From positions 5,513,001 to 5,577,000 of the forward strand of contig NZ_JAFHKM010000002.1 of the NCBI RefSeq assembly GCF_016937515.1: 64,000 bases of DNA, written 5' to 3'. Source of the DNA: Cohnella algarum. GTDB lineage: Bacteria; Bacillota; Bacilli; Paenibacillales; Paenibacillaceae. The translations under genes and the position numbers were made by a program. The notes under the pieces were generated by a model. It was not told the origin of the DNA. It did not search any database and saw only the letters and a list, made by a program, of their open reading frames with translations. Positions within the stretch are counted from its first letter, which is position 1. Every line of letters begins with the position of its first letter. Shown here in pieces: positions 27,705-36,722 of the stretch.

Positions 27705-28819
27705 TTATGAAACCAACGCGTCCAGGGGATTGACGTATTCGAAGCCCAAATCCTCGGCTGTCTTTCGGAAGGTCATGAAGCCGCCCGCCGTATTCAGCCC
27801 CGACTGCAAGGCATGCGATGCGCGAACGGCTTCAGCGGCGCCCCGTTCGGCAATTTGCAGCATATAGGGAACCGTTGCGTTCGTCAAGGCGATGGTGGAC
27901 GTACGAGGCACCGCTCCGGGCATATTCGCCACAGCATAATGAACCACTCCATGCTTGACGTAAACCGGGGCGTCATGGGTCGTCACCCGGTCGGCCGTCG
28001 CGAAAACGCCTCCTTGATCGATCGCTACGTCGACGATGACCGAACCTTTTTTCATCGTTTGCACCATCGCCTCCGATACGAGCTTAGGTGCTTTTCCTCC
28101 CGGTATGAGTACCGCGCCTACAACCAGATCGGATTGCTCCAGGCAGCTCGCGATATTCGCCGGATTGGAGATCAGCGTTTGCAGCCGCCCCCGAACGTCC
28201 GTTCAAGTTCGCCTAGCCGGTCGCCATCGAGATCGAGCATCGATACGTCCGCGCCCATTCCAAGCGCGATCTGCGCCGCATTGCCCCCAACGACGCCGCC
28301 GCCGATGATCGTCACCTTCCCTTTCGGCACCCCCGGAATGCCTCCAAGCAGAATACCTCGTCCGCCTTCTTTTTTCTCAAGGAACCGGGCGCCGATCTGA
28401 ACGGCCATTTTGCCGGCGATTTCGCTCATGGGCTTGAGCAGCGGGAGCACCCCATTTCGTTCGACCGTTTCGTACGCGATGGAGGTTACCTTGCTGTCGG
28501 TCAGCGCCCGAGCCAGTTCCGGCTCTGCCGCCAAATGCAAATACGTGAACAAGACAAGTCCCTCTCGGAAATGGACATACTCCTCGGGCAATGGCTCCTT
28601 GACCTTCACGACCATCTCCGCTTGCCAAACCTCGGCGGCGGACGGCACGATTTTCGCTCCGGCGGAGGCGTATTCCCCGTCGGCGAAGCCGCTTCCCTCT
28701 CCAGCGCCCCGTTCCACTGCGACATGGTGGCCGGCCCGAACGATCGCGGCCGTCGCCGCAGGGGTCAACGCTACGCGGTACTCGTTGTTTTTGATTTCCT
28801 TCGGCACTCCGATTCTCAT
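27705..28819 (-). pseudogene. ald: Alanine dehydrogenase, one-base frameshift
   Basis: The N-terminal part ([64 protein letters not shown]) and the C-terminal part ([31 protein letters not shown]) are both full-quality alanine dehydrogenase, which interconverts L-alanine and pyruvate plus ammonia with NAD. They are joined out of frame at a run of five Gs on the coding strand (28188-28192). One added G gives [18 protein letters not shown] and a 371-residue protein of normal length. It is the last gene of the eut operon, eight bases after the amidase gene. Confidence 0.9.
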
Positions 28820-28826
28820 GTTGATG

Positions 28827-29735
28827 TTACCCCTCCCGGAATAAGGTTGGCCTATCCTCAAGCTGCGGCATGCGGAAGCGGACGACCGACTCGACGGCGC
28901 AAGGCTTGCAGCATTGATTGATCTGCACGTCCCCGGCCACTCCCATCAGCATGTACGCATCCGTTTTCGAAAGCGACCATTCCTGTACGATCAGTTTCTG
29001 CATCGTTTCCGCCGCCAGCCGGACGGCCGTCAGCAGCTCGTGATTGGACGCGATGGCGTACCATGATCCGTCCTTGATCGCGATCGGCCATTCCGGCGCC
29101 GACGCGGTTTTAAGCACCGTCAGCCGGACGTCCGCGTAACCGGCAATCTCGATGCCGACGCCGCAAATTTCGCCGTCTCCCATCGCGGCGTGCAAATCCC
29201 CTAAGGCGAACAGGGCGCCCTTCGCGCGAACCGGCAAATACAATACCGCGCCGGACGTCAGGACGTTCGCATCCAAATTGCCCCCATGGGGACCGGGATG
29301 GCCGCACGGGATTTCCCCCTCTGCGGGCGCCGTCCCGATCACCCCGATCATCGGCCGGATTGGCAGCTCGATTCCGTCCGCAAAAAGGGCTTTCCCGTTA
29401 CGAATCGGCACCGTTCGGACAGCGCTTTGCGCAGTGTGCTCCAGCGTTCCGATGCCGGGGATGGAAGTAACGACGCCTTGGCCGTCAAGACCGATATCCA
29501 AGATCTCGACCTTCAACACGTCTCCCGGCTTGGCTTCTTCGATACGGACGGGGCCCGCGGCCGGATTGATTCGGGAATAATCGATCCCTTCGACGGTTTG
29601 GCCGGGGGAAGAAATCGCACCGGAAAAGCAATCCAGCGTATGAAACCGAACGACGGTTCCGCTTCGAACCGTCAATGCGGGGACATGGTCCTTGGAAAAG
29701 CTGTAAATATGGGTATCTTGAATCGTTTCGAGCAA
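28827..29735 (-). CDS. Acetamidase/formamidase family protein
   Basis: This 302-residue metal-dependent amidase of the FmdA/AmdA family shows [32 protein letters not shown] and the N-terminal [14 protein letters not shown] segment. Members release ammonia from formamide or acetamide, but many homologues are uncharacterised. It lies between eutC (18 bases) and ald (8 bases), clearly in the same transcript. An attractive reading is that it frees ethanolamine or a related amine from a small N-acyl derivative; this is inference and simple ammonia release from an amide is equally possible. Confidence 0.87.
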   Translation of the reverse strand: MLETIQDTHIYSFSKDHVPALTVRSGTVVRFHTLDCFSGAISSPGQTVEGIDYSRINPAAGPVRIEEAKPGDVLKVEILDIGLDGQGVVTSIPGIGTLEHTAQSAVRTVPIRNGKALFADGIELPIRPMIGVIGTAPAEGEIPCGHPGPHGGNLDANVLTSGAVLYLPVRAKGALFALGDLHAAMGDGEICGVGIEIAGYADVRLTVLKTASAPEWPIAIKDGSWYAIASNHELLTAVRLAAETMQKLIVQEWSLSKTDAYMLMGVAGDVQINQCCKPCAVESVVRFRMPQLEDRPTLFREG

Positions 29736-29753
29736 ACCTCTCTCTCCTTCCGG

Positions 29754-30527
29754 TTATGGCATTACGAGTCCGACTCCGCTCGTCTCCTGTTCGATCATCG
29801 CCTTCAGCATGGCCCCGATATAGGCTCCGGCCTCCACCGGCGGCGTGCCGCTCCGATGAATATTCGAGATGACGTTGCGTCGGGATTCGAGCGTTCCTGT
29901 ACAGGGCCGGTAACACATGTACGCGCTCATCGAGCTGGAGCAGACGAGTCCAGGGCGCTCGCCGATCAGCAATACGAGCGCCTCCGGCTGGAGCGCGTCC
30001 CCGATAGGGTCCATGCAAGCCACCCGGCCCCTTTCGACGTAAAACGTCGTGCCGCGGCTCAGCCCGTAATGCGTCAGCGAATCGTACAAAGCGGGAAGCA
30101 CGTCGCCCAGGTTCGCGGTAATTGCGTTAGCGCTTAGCCCGTCGCTTACGACGATTTGCACTTGCGGCCTGCGCACGCAATTTTCGCGCAGCCATTCGGC
30201 GCCGGCCGCAGACAAAACTCGGCCTTCGTCCGGACGCCGGAGGTAGTCCTCCTTGGATAAGCTTGCGGTTTGAATGCTGTGCAGGCCGAACCGGTCGAGC
30301 AGCGCGGCGGGAACCTCGCTGTAGACCGCATCGACGGCGGATGCGTGGTCCACCCGAAAGTTCAGCATTTCCCTCGTCGTCGGCCTTGAGCCCGCTCTCC
30401 CCACGGCAATTCTTGCCGGCGTGGCGTCTTTCATTTTCCTCAACGCCGCGTTATCCGCCGGATTGGATAAGGACCGGATTTCTCCGGCCGCGCTTGATTC
30501 CGGCGTCTCCCTGTTTCGGTCCTTCAT
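29754..30527 (-). CDS. eutC: Ethanolamine ammonia-lyase small subunit
   Basis: The small subunit helps form the adenosylcobalamin site of ethanolamine ammonia-lyase (ethanolamine to acetaldehyde and ammonia). The roughly 257-residue protein carries ARIAVGRAGSRPTTREMLNF, VQIVVSDGLSANAI, LIGERPGLVCSSSMSAYMCY and RRNVISNIHRSGTPPVEAG. Length and motifs are complete. The ATG at 30527 is preferred to a GTG at 30542 because the GTG abuts the AGGAGGTGAG ribosome site. It follows eutB directly. Confidence 0.9.
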   Translation of the reverse strand: MKDRNRETPESSAAGEIRSLSNPADNAALRKMKDATPARIAVGRAGSRPTTREMLNFRVDHASAVDAVYSEVPAALLDRFGLHSIQTASLSKEDYLRRPDEGRVLSAAGAEWLRENCVRRPQVQIVVSDGLSANAITANLGDVLPALYDSLTHYGLSRGTTFYVERGRVACMDPIGDALQPEALVLLIGERPGLVCSSSMSAYMCYRPCTGTLESRRNVISNIHRSGTPPVEAGAYIGAMLKAMIEQETSGVGLVMP

Positions 30528-30563
30528 GCCGGAAATTCTCACCTCCTCTCGAGAACGAACGGT

Positions 30564-31925
30564 TTAAGCGAAAAACGAAGCGTCGCCGGCAAGCCCGGTC
30601 AGCCGCCCGTCCTTCATCAGGCCGTTGTCCGTCAGCCAGCGTTCGAAAGCCGGGGCCGGACGAAGCCCCAGCAGCTCCCTGACGGTCGCGATGTCGTGAA
30701 AGCTAAGTGACTGGTAGTTGAGCATGCAGTCGTCGCCCATCGCGACGCCGATCAAAAAGTTGACTCCCGCCGAAGCCAGCAACACGCCCAGATTTTCCAT
30801 GTCGTTCTGGTCGGCCTTCATATGATTCGTGTAGCAAACGTCGACTCCCATCGGCAAGCCATGCAGCTTGCCCATGAAGTGATCCTCGAGACCGGCCCTT
30901 GTAACTTGCTTGCTGTCGTACAAATATTCGGGTCCGATAAAGCCGACGACCGTATTGACCAGAAAAGGATCGTATCTCCTCGCGAGGCCGTAGCAACGCG
31001 ATTCCAGCGTCACCTGGTCGATCCCGTGATGGGCTTCGGCCGACAGCTCGGAGCCCTGCCCGGTTTCGAAGTACCACCGATTCGGCCCCGTTGCCGTCCC
31101 GCTTGCGCGAATCAGTTCGTCGGCTTCGTCAAGCAACGTCGCATCGATGCCGAACGAACGGTTGCCGGTCTCCGTTCCGGCCAGGCTTTGAAATATCAGA
31201 TCCGCCGGCGCCCCCTGGCGGATCGCCTTCATCTGGGTCGTCACGTGCGCCAGCACGCAGTTCTGCGTGGGTATGCGCCACTTAACCATCGCGTCCTTGG
31301 TCGCTTCCAGAATCGAACGGACGCTGTCGGACGTATCGATGACCGGATTCACGCCGATGACGGCATCGCCGATCCCGTAACTGAGCGCTTCGAACAAGGC
31401 GGACACGATACCCTGAATCCGGTCGGACGGATGATTGGGCTGCGCCCTTCCGGTCAGCACTCCTTTTTGCCCGATGCTCGTATTACACGTCGTGATGACT
31501 TCGATCTTGGCGGAAGCCGCAATCAAATCCAGATTGCTCATGATTTTGGCGACGGCCGCGATCATTTCGCTGGTCAAGCCTTGCCCCAGGCGAAGAAGTC
31601 CGGCGGAATCGGTATCGTGGCTTAAGATATGTTCCCTCAGCTCCGCCACCGTCCATTCCTTGACCGCTTCATAGACTAGTTCGTCTACCCCCTCTTCGAT
31701 CAGGCGGGACACCTCGTCGTCTTCCGGCGGCAGCAGCGGAAACTCCCGGAAATCCCGAAGCCGCAGTTGCGCAATCGCCAGCTTGGCCGCCATTCGCTCT
31801 GTCGCATCCGAGGCCGCAAGACCGGCAAGGCGGTCTCCGGACTTTTCCTCGTTAGCTTTTGCCATCACTTCTTTTAAATTGCGAAACGAATAGCGGGTTC
31901 CTCTAAGCGTGATGTCGGTTTTCAA
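30564..31925 (-). CDS. eutB: Ethanolamine ammonia-lyase large subunit
   Basis: This catalytic subunit has 453 residues, the same length as E. coli EutB, once the TTG at 31925 is used; AAAGGAGG precedes it and TTGA overlaps the eutA stop. Visible family sequence includes the N-terminal LRGTRYSFRNLKEVMAKANE, the central TTCNTSIGQKGVLTGRAQPN, GIGDAVIGVNPVIDTSD and the C-terminal MGVDVCYTNHMKADQNDMEN. The reaction is AdoCbl-dependent deamination of ethanolamine. No shell proteins or aldehyde dehydrogenase are present nearby, so acetaldehyde (or an analogous aldehyde) would be released in the cytosol. Confidence 0.95.
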   Translation of the reverse strand: MKTDITLRGTRYSFRNLKEVMAKANEEKSGDRLAGLAASDATERMAAKLAIAQLRLRDFREFPLLPPEDDEVSRLIEEGVDELVYEAVKEWTVAELREHILSHDTDSAGLLRLGQGLTSEMIAAVAKIMSNLDLIAASAKIEVITTCNTSIGQKGVLTGRAQPNHPSDRIQGIVSALFEALSYGIGDAVIGVNPVIDTSDSVRSILEATKDAMVKWRIPTQNCVLAHVTTQMKAIRQGAPADLIFQSLAGTETGNRSFGIDATLLDEADELIRASGTATGPNRWYFETGQGSELSAEAHHGIDQVTLESRCYGLARRYDPFLVNTVVGFIGPEYLYDSKQVTRAGLEDHFMGKLHGLPMGVDVCYTNHMKADQNDMENLGVLLASAGVNFLIGVAMGDDCMLNYQSLSFHDIATVRELLGLRPAPAFERWLTDNGLMKDGRLTGLAGDASFFA

Positions 31926-33408
31926 AGGGATCCTCCTTTCGGCAAATCGTGAAAGAGCAGAGTTTTCACCGTTACCGGGATGGCCAGACCGCCCGCAAGC
32001 GGCATCCCTAAATCCAGGTAGTCTCCGCGGCTGCCGTCGACTTGATCGATGCAAATAATTTGCGGACCATCCGGACATCGGGAGCTTAGTGCATGCCCTA
32101 GCGCCTTGGCCATATCGAGCTCGCACAGCACGATCAGAATTCCGACTTTGCCGAAGCGGCGGATATAAGCGGCGGCCAGCGCATCGGCGAGCGCGACGGT
32201 GTCCTCATAGCCGAAATACGCGGGGCCGCTAATATAGACAGCCACCCCTTCCGTATTCGACTCGCCATAAAGCAGCGCCCACCCCCGAACGCTTCGTCGG
32301 CAAGCGCTGCAAACCGTTCGTTTTTCGACTCGGCGAAGCTCGGTCCGGCCAGCCGGAGCGGTGTCATCGGAATATTTCGCAGCGGCAAAAGGACGTTCTC
32401 GACAAAGCAGGTCGACCCGCTGATGTCGTTGTGCTGCGTGCCGGCCCCAATCACCGTGGCCCTGAACGCCTGCTCCGGAACAACGGGAACGATCCCCCTA
32501 TTCTCACATTCCCTTTTAAGCATATGGGCCAGCAAAGGACCGATATCGCCATATCGGCTCACGGCTTCCAAATCTTGCGGAGGAGGCCCCTTCATGCATT
32601 CGGCGATCCCGCCGGAAAAACCCAATTCGGTTATCGGTGTCAGCGCGGATGTCGCAGGCATGTTCAGTACCAAGCTTCCGAAACCCGGTGCCACGTTCGT
32701 TCCTGTCAAGAAATTGATCAGTTCGACGGCAACGCGGCCGAAAATCCGCTCCAACAGACGGTAGGTAACGGTTTGCCCGATCGAGATCTCGAATGACCGG
32801 AGCCGGAGCCATCTGGAGAAAAAAGGAGAAAGCCCGGTGACGACGCCTTCTTTCGTAAGCCGCAGCATTCGACCTCCGACATGAAAGCATGCCGTATCGG
32901 AAACCGCTCCGGACCGGAACCAGACCGCATTGGCGGTGCCGCCACCAATGTCAATATTGGCCAACTCCCTGCTCGCGGCTGAGGACCTTGCGGCGACGCC
33001 TGCTCCTTTTCCGGCCAATATGCCCTCAAGCGCGTCTCCAGCCACTGCGACAACGAAGTTGCCAGCCTTTCCCGCCAGCAGATGCAAAATTTGGCGGGCA
33101 TTTTTTTTGAGGGCCGTTTCGCCGGTAATGATCACCGCCCCGGTTTGAATGTCCTGCGGATCGATGCCGGCTTTGGCGTACTCCTCTTTAAGCCACTTCC
33201 ATAGCGGCTGGACAGCAATCAGAAAATTTTTTTTTACGGGCGTTTCGATAACCGGACTTGCGTACAAAAGATCCCGGCCTACGGTTTCATACCGCGGCAA
33301 CGAAGAATAGGAGGAGGTTTGCTCGATGACGAGCCTGGAGACAACCATTTTCGTCGTGCTGCTTCCCAAATCCAAGCCTACGCTTAAAACGGAATAGCTA
33401 CGTTTCAT
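31922..33408 (-). pseudogene. eutA: EutA, ethanolamine ammonia-lyase reactivase, one-base frameshift
   Basis: EutA is an ATP-dependent chaperone that removes damaged cobalamin from ethanolamine ammonia-lyase. The actin-like start GLDLGSSTTKMVVS, ANIDIGGGTANAVWF and the FRATVIGAGTQHNDISGST block are clear. Near the C-terminus the frame breaks at a run of five Gs on the coding strand (32282-32286); in the other frame the sequence goes on with YGESNTEGVAVYISGPAYFG to LLFHDLPKGGSL. One added G gives ADEAFGGWALLYGESN and a 495-residue protein. It overlaps the ANTAR gene by 11 bases and eutB by the TTGA junction. Confidence 0.9.
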
Positions 33409-33958
33409 GAACCATCTTCCCCGCCAGCCGATGTTTGGATATCCCCGTGGACATGCTCGTTCGCAGCAGCATCCGATGAGCCTCGTCTTCCGTAATCCTC
33501 AACTGCTTCATCAACTTTGCTTTCGCGCGCTCTATCTCTTTATTTTGTTGAAGCAGAAAGCGCAGTTTCTCGAATTTTTGGATCAAAACCTGCAGCCTGC
33601 GGCGATAAAACAAGGCGCTTTCGATGGCGGCCGCAAGCTCTCCGCCTCTTTCCGGCTTGATCGCATAGGCCGCCTTCCCTCTCTTTGCGGCTTCGCGAAC
33701 CTCGTGCTTCTGCCGCTCACCGGCCAGGAGAAGAACAGCGCTATCGGTAAACTTCCCGATCAATTCGGCGGCCTTGAGCGCATCTTTTTCCAACCAATCC
33801 ATATCCAGAATAATCAAATCCGGTCGATCAGCATGTGCCCTTTCCACAACGGCCTCACCCCTAACTGCTTCATGATCAAGTCGGCAATCGGAGGGTATCC
33901 AGTCTTTGAGTATGGAAGTCAAGTCGGGCCCGCATGCCGCTAGCGCTGTGTACGCCAC
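33398..33958 (-). CDS. ANTAR-domain response regulator (EutV-like antiterminator)
   Basis: The 186-residue protein has a receiver-like domain (about 1-115; candidate phospho-acceptor Asp52 in DLIILDMDWLEK, conserved Lys in AYAIKPERG) and a C-terminal coiled helix with an ANTAR domain (about 125-180: KAKLMKQLRITEDEAHRMLLRTS). ANTAR proteins bind paired hairpins in nascent RNA and prevent termination; EutV does so for ethanolamine genes. The GTG start at 33958 is chosen for the AAAGGAGG in front of it. It leads the eut operon. No EutW-type sensor kinase is nearby, and the N-terminal acidic pocket is degenerate, so phosphorylation is doubtful. Confidence 0.82.
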   Translation of the reverse strand: MAYTALAACGPDLTSILKDWIPSDCRLDHEAVRGEAVVERAHADRPDLIILDMDWLEKDALKAAELIGKFTDSAVLLLAGERQKHEVREAAKRGKAAYAIKPERGGELAAAIESALFYRRRLQVLIQKFEKLRFLLQQNKEIERAKAKLMKQLRITEDEAHRMLLRTSMSTGISKHRLAGKMVHET

Positions 33959-34008
33959 AAAAGCGGCCTCCTTTTTTTCTAGATTTATATTTGAAATTAT
34001 AGAAACAA

Positions 34009-34063
34009 ACTTGTATTCCAACCGGTATACAACTTATTATAGTAAGAGAAAGTGGTTTTGCAA
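34009..34063 (-). promoter_or_regulatory. eut operon promoter with double GntR-type operator
   Basis: On the minus strand TTGCAA (34058-34063) and TATAAT (34036-34041) are separated by 16 bases. Directly downstream lies an imperfect inverted repeat, AAGTTGTATAC (34025-34035) and GAATACAAGTT (34008-34018), each arm resembling the palindromes before gntR and the nitrilase gene. It covers the transcription start, as expected for repression. Confidence 0.65.
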
Positions 34064-34160
34064 TGGTTTTTTTGAAATTTAAAAATTATTCATAAAGGCG
34101 AGGTTGGCTTCGGGATTAATTATGGTAAACATTCGATAAAATAAAACTCTGGATATGAAA

Positions 34161-34210
34161 AAACACCGCTTATCTGCTGGTTAAGCGCAACCAATAGATA
34201 AGCGATGTTT
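34161..34210 (-). terminator. Intrinsic terminator of spo0A
   Basis: AACATCGCTTATCT pairs with AGATAAGCGGTGTT on the minus strand, with an inner GGTT/AACC stem, followed by TTTT. It insulates spo0A from the accessory region. Confidence 0.85.
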
Positions 34211-34247
34211 GCAGAGAATCACTCATTGATTTCCTTAATTGAAAACT

Positions 34248-35060
34248 TTAGCTCACCTTATGCTCGATCCGCAGCTTATCCGCCACCATCGCGATGAACT
34301 CGCTGTTTGTCGGCTTCGATTTGCTGATATTGATCGTGTAGCCGAACAGGTGGCTGATGCTGTCGATGTTGCCGCGCGTCCAGGCGACTTCGATCGCGTG
34401 GCGAATCGCGCGTTCGACGCGGGACGGCGTCGTTTTGAATTTTTCGGCGATCGCCGGGTACAGCGTCTTCGTAATCGCGCCGAGGATTTCGATGTTGTTG
34501 TACACCATCGTAATCGCTTCGCGCAAATATTGATACCCTTTAATATGAGCGGGTACGCCGATTTCGTGAATGATGCTCGTAATGTTGGCGTCGAGGTTTT
34601 TCGGTTTGCCGATCGGCACGATGTTCGAACGCGCCACGCTGGCGATCGAGGACGTCGATACCGGAGCCGAGACGGCCGAATATCCGGCCAGTTGACGAAT
34701 TCGATTGGCGAGCACATCCATGTCGAACGGTTTTAATATGTAGTAGGAAGCCCCAAGTTGAACCGCTCGCTGCGTGATGTTCTCCTGCCCAAACGCCGTA
34801 AGCATAATAATCTTCGGCATCGGAGACAAATTCATATCCCGAAGCTTTTCAAGCACGCCTAGTCCGTCCAAGTGCGGCATGATGATATCGAGAATCATCA
34901 CATCGGGTACGAGACGATTTTCTTCCAATTGGCGGATGACTTCTTCTCCGTTGTACGCCACCCCGATGACCGTCATGTCATCCTGCTCTTCAATGTAATC
35001 GGACAACAAATTCGTAAATTCTCGGTTGTCGTCAGCCAGAAATACTTCGATCCGCTGCAA
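34248..35060 (-). CDS. spo0A: Sporulation master regulator Spo0A
   Basis: This 270-residue response regulator starts sporulation when phosphorylated. The receiver domain has the acidic pair in FLADDNREF, phospho-acceptor Asp58 ([12 protein letters not shown]) and YYILKPFD; the C-terminal effector domain carries the Spo0A DNA-recognition helix [18 protein letters not shown]. The TTG at 35060 is chosen over a longer frame because GGGAGG precedes it and the N-terminus then aligns with known Spo0A. It sits beside spoIVB and recN, the usual Bacillota order. Upstream are 0A boxes and a sigma-H promoter. Confidence 0.95.
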   Translation of the reverse strand: MQRIEVFLADDNREFTNLLSDYIEEQDDMTVIGVAYNGEEVIRQLEENRLVPDVMILDIIMPHLDGLGVLEKLRDMNLSPMPKIIMLTAFGQENITQRAVQLGASYYILKPFDMDVLANRIRQLAGYSAVSAPVSTSSIASVARSNIVPIGKPKNLDANITSIIHEIGVPAHIKGYQYLREAITMVYNNIEILGAITKTLYPAIAEKFKTTPSRVERAIRHAIEVAWTRGNIDSISHLFGYTINISKSKPTNSEFIAMVADKLRIEHKVS

Positions 35061-35111
35061 GGTTGGTCCTCCCTTATCTACATTTAGGTTAGTGTTGCTC
35101 TGTGTATCCAA

Positions 35112-35138
35112 ATTCGACACGACCACTTTGAATCCTTC
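35112..35138 (-). promoter_or_regulatory. Sigma-H promoter of spo0A overlapping a 0A box
   Basis: On the minus strand GAAGGATTC (35130-35138) and GTCGAAT (35112-35118) fit the sigma-H -35 and -10 with an 11-base spacer. TGTCGAA (35113-35119) at the -10 is also a Spo0A-binding core. Confidence 0.6.
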
Positions 35139-35219
35139 TTGATTAGAATTTTTTTCTTTATTTTTTATCCGAGATGCTCTATAATGAAGTTTTGTGCCAA
35201 ATGACGTCTTTTTTCGAAC

Positions 35220-35232
35220 TTTTTCGACAAAA
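35220..35232 (-). promoter_or_regulatory. 0A box upstream of spo0A
   Basis: TTTTGTCGAAAAA on the minus strand contains the full Spo0A consensus TTTGTCGAAAAA, about 160 bases before the spo0A start, which suggests autoregulation as in B. subtilis. Confidence 0.65.
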
Positions 35233-35269
35233 GTTCCTGCTTCTCCCAATAACGCAAACATCCAAGGCG

Positions 35270-36598
35270 TTAAACCGCCTTAGATGTTGTTTGGTTCGGT
35301 TGCAGGACGATGCCGGCGTCTTGCAGCATCCATTCGATATAACAGCCGTATCCCGAAGTCGGATCGTTAACGAATACGTGGGTTACCGCTCCGACCAGTT
35401 TTCCTTTTTGAATAATCGGGCTTCCGCTCATCCCTTGCACGATCCCGCCCGTTCGTTCAAGCAGCCGCGGGTCGGTAATTCGGATGACCATGCCTTTCGT
35501 TGCAGGCGACGTTTGTTTGGCGACATGAACGATCTGAATGTTGAACTTCTCCACTTTTTGTCCGTTGACGACCGTTAAAATTTCCGCCGGACCTTCCTCG
35601 ACTTCCTCGGCGAAAGCAACCGGCACCGGCTTCTGATGAAGGCCGTGATCGGGAAGTTCGCGCATTTTGCCGAAAATGCCGAACGATGTGTTGCGTTCCA
35701 CGCTTCCCAGCGTTTTTCCTTCTTTTACGAAGTTGGCCCTCTTTTCGCCCGGTTCGCCGTTCTGGCTTTTGGAAATCGACAGCACGTTCGATTGCAAAAT
35801 TTGACCGTCGCCGACGACGATCGGCGTTTGAGTATCCATGTCCGTGATGACATGGCCCAGCGCTCCGTACACGCCTTGATCCGGCGCATAAAACGTAAGC
35901 GTTCCGACGCCGGCGGCCGAATCCCGGATGTAAAGCCCGAGCCTCCACACCTTGTCCTCCAAATCGAACGCCGGCTTAAGCTGCGTGCGGAAACGGCTTT
36001 TGCCCCTTTGGACGACAAGATCGAGCGGCACGTTGCTTTTGCCGGCTTGTTCGGCCAGCGCCGCCACCTTCGAAACGTCGTTTAACGGCTGCCCGTTGAT
36101 CTCGACAATCAGATCGCCGAGCCGAAGCTTCGCTTCCTCGCCGGGAGACATCCGGGTTTCCGGGCTCGTGCGGATCAAATGATGTCCGACGACCATGATG
36201 CCCGCGGATTTGACTTTGACTCCGATCGTTTGCCCGCCAGGAACGACGCGCAAATCGGGCACGACCTGCAGCTTAACCGTCTTAAACGGGATTTTGCCGA
36301 ACAACCGGAGCTTCAGTTTCGTGACTCCGCTGTTTTTGGACTCGATCGATAACGGTTTGTTCAAATCGACAGGGAAATGCTCCCGATTCGCGCCGTTGAC
36401 GACCGCCACCTGAGGATCCAGGCTCCCTTGGGCATGGACGGGCATGGCGTAATGAAGCCGCTTCGATTGGCCCTCGAACAGGCGGAGCTCGTCAGGAAAA
36501 GCGGCATAATGCCGAATCGGACCCGAGGAAGCGGCTAGACAAAGAAATAAAACGAGAACGATGCCGATTTTGCGTCGTATGGAGGCTGTTCGGTTCAA
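35270..36598 (-). CDS. spoIVB: SpoIVB serine peptidase
   Basis: This S55-family protease is made in the forespore and triggers pro-sigma-K processing by cleaving SpoIVFA. The 442-residue protein has an N-terminal membrane helix ([14 protein letters not shown]), a PDZ domain (about 115-190) and the protease domain with ALGHVITD (His) and [13 protein letters not shown] (catalytic Ser). The TTG at 36598 is preferred to an upstream ATG because GGGAG stands eight to nine bases in front. It lies just upstream of spo0A on the same strand. Confidence 0.93.
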   Translation of the reverse strand: MNRTASIRRKIGIVLVLFLCLAASSGPIRHYAAFPDELRLFEGQSKRLHYAMPVHAQGSLDPQVAVVNGANREHFPVDLNKPLSIESKNSGVTKLKLRLFGKIPFKTVKLQVVPDLRVVPGGQTIGVKVKSAGIMVVGHHLIRTSPETRMSPGEEAKLRLGDLIVEINGQPLNDVSKVAALAEQAGKSNVPLDLVVQRGKSRFRTQLKPAFDLEDKVWRLGLYIRDSAAGVGTLTFYAPDQGVYGALGHVITDMDTQTPIVVGDGQILQSNVLSISKSQNGEPGEKRANFVKEGKTLGSVERNTSFGIFGKMRELPDHGLHQKPVPVAFAEEVEEGPAEILTVVNGQKVEKFNIQIVHVAKQTSPATKGMVIRITDPRLLERTGGIVQGMSGSPIIQKGKLVGAVTHVFVNDPTSGYGCYIEWMLQDAGIVLQPNQTTSKAV

Positions 36599-36722
36599 AT
36601 TCTCACGCTCCCTTACAGTCTTTCCGGCATTTCGATCAGCCGGCAACGTAACTATAAGGTAACCGTGCCCCCCTGCTTTTATGTTCCCAAAAAGCTTCCT
36701 AAACCTTTAAATTTTCGCGCCG

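Noticed and set aside
33956..34021. Upstream ATG of the ANTAR gene at 34021
   Set aside because: The added 21 residues are not receiver-like and the operator and promoter fall close by; the GTG at 33958 has a perfect ribosome site.
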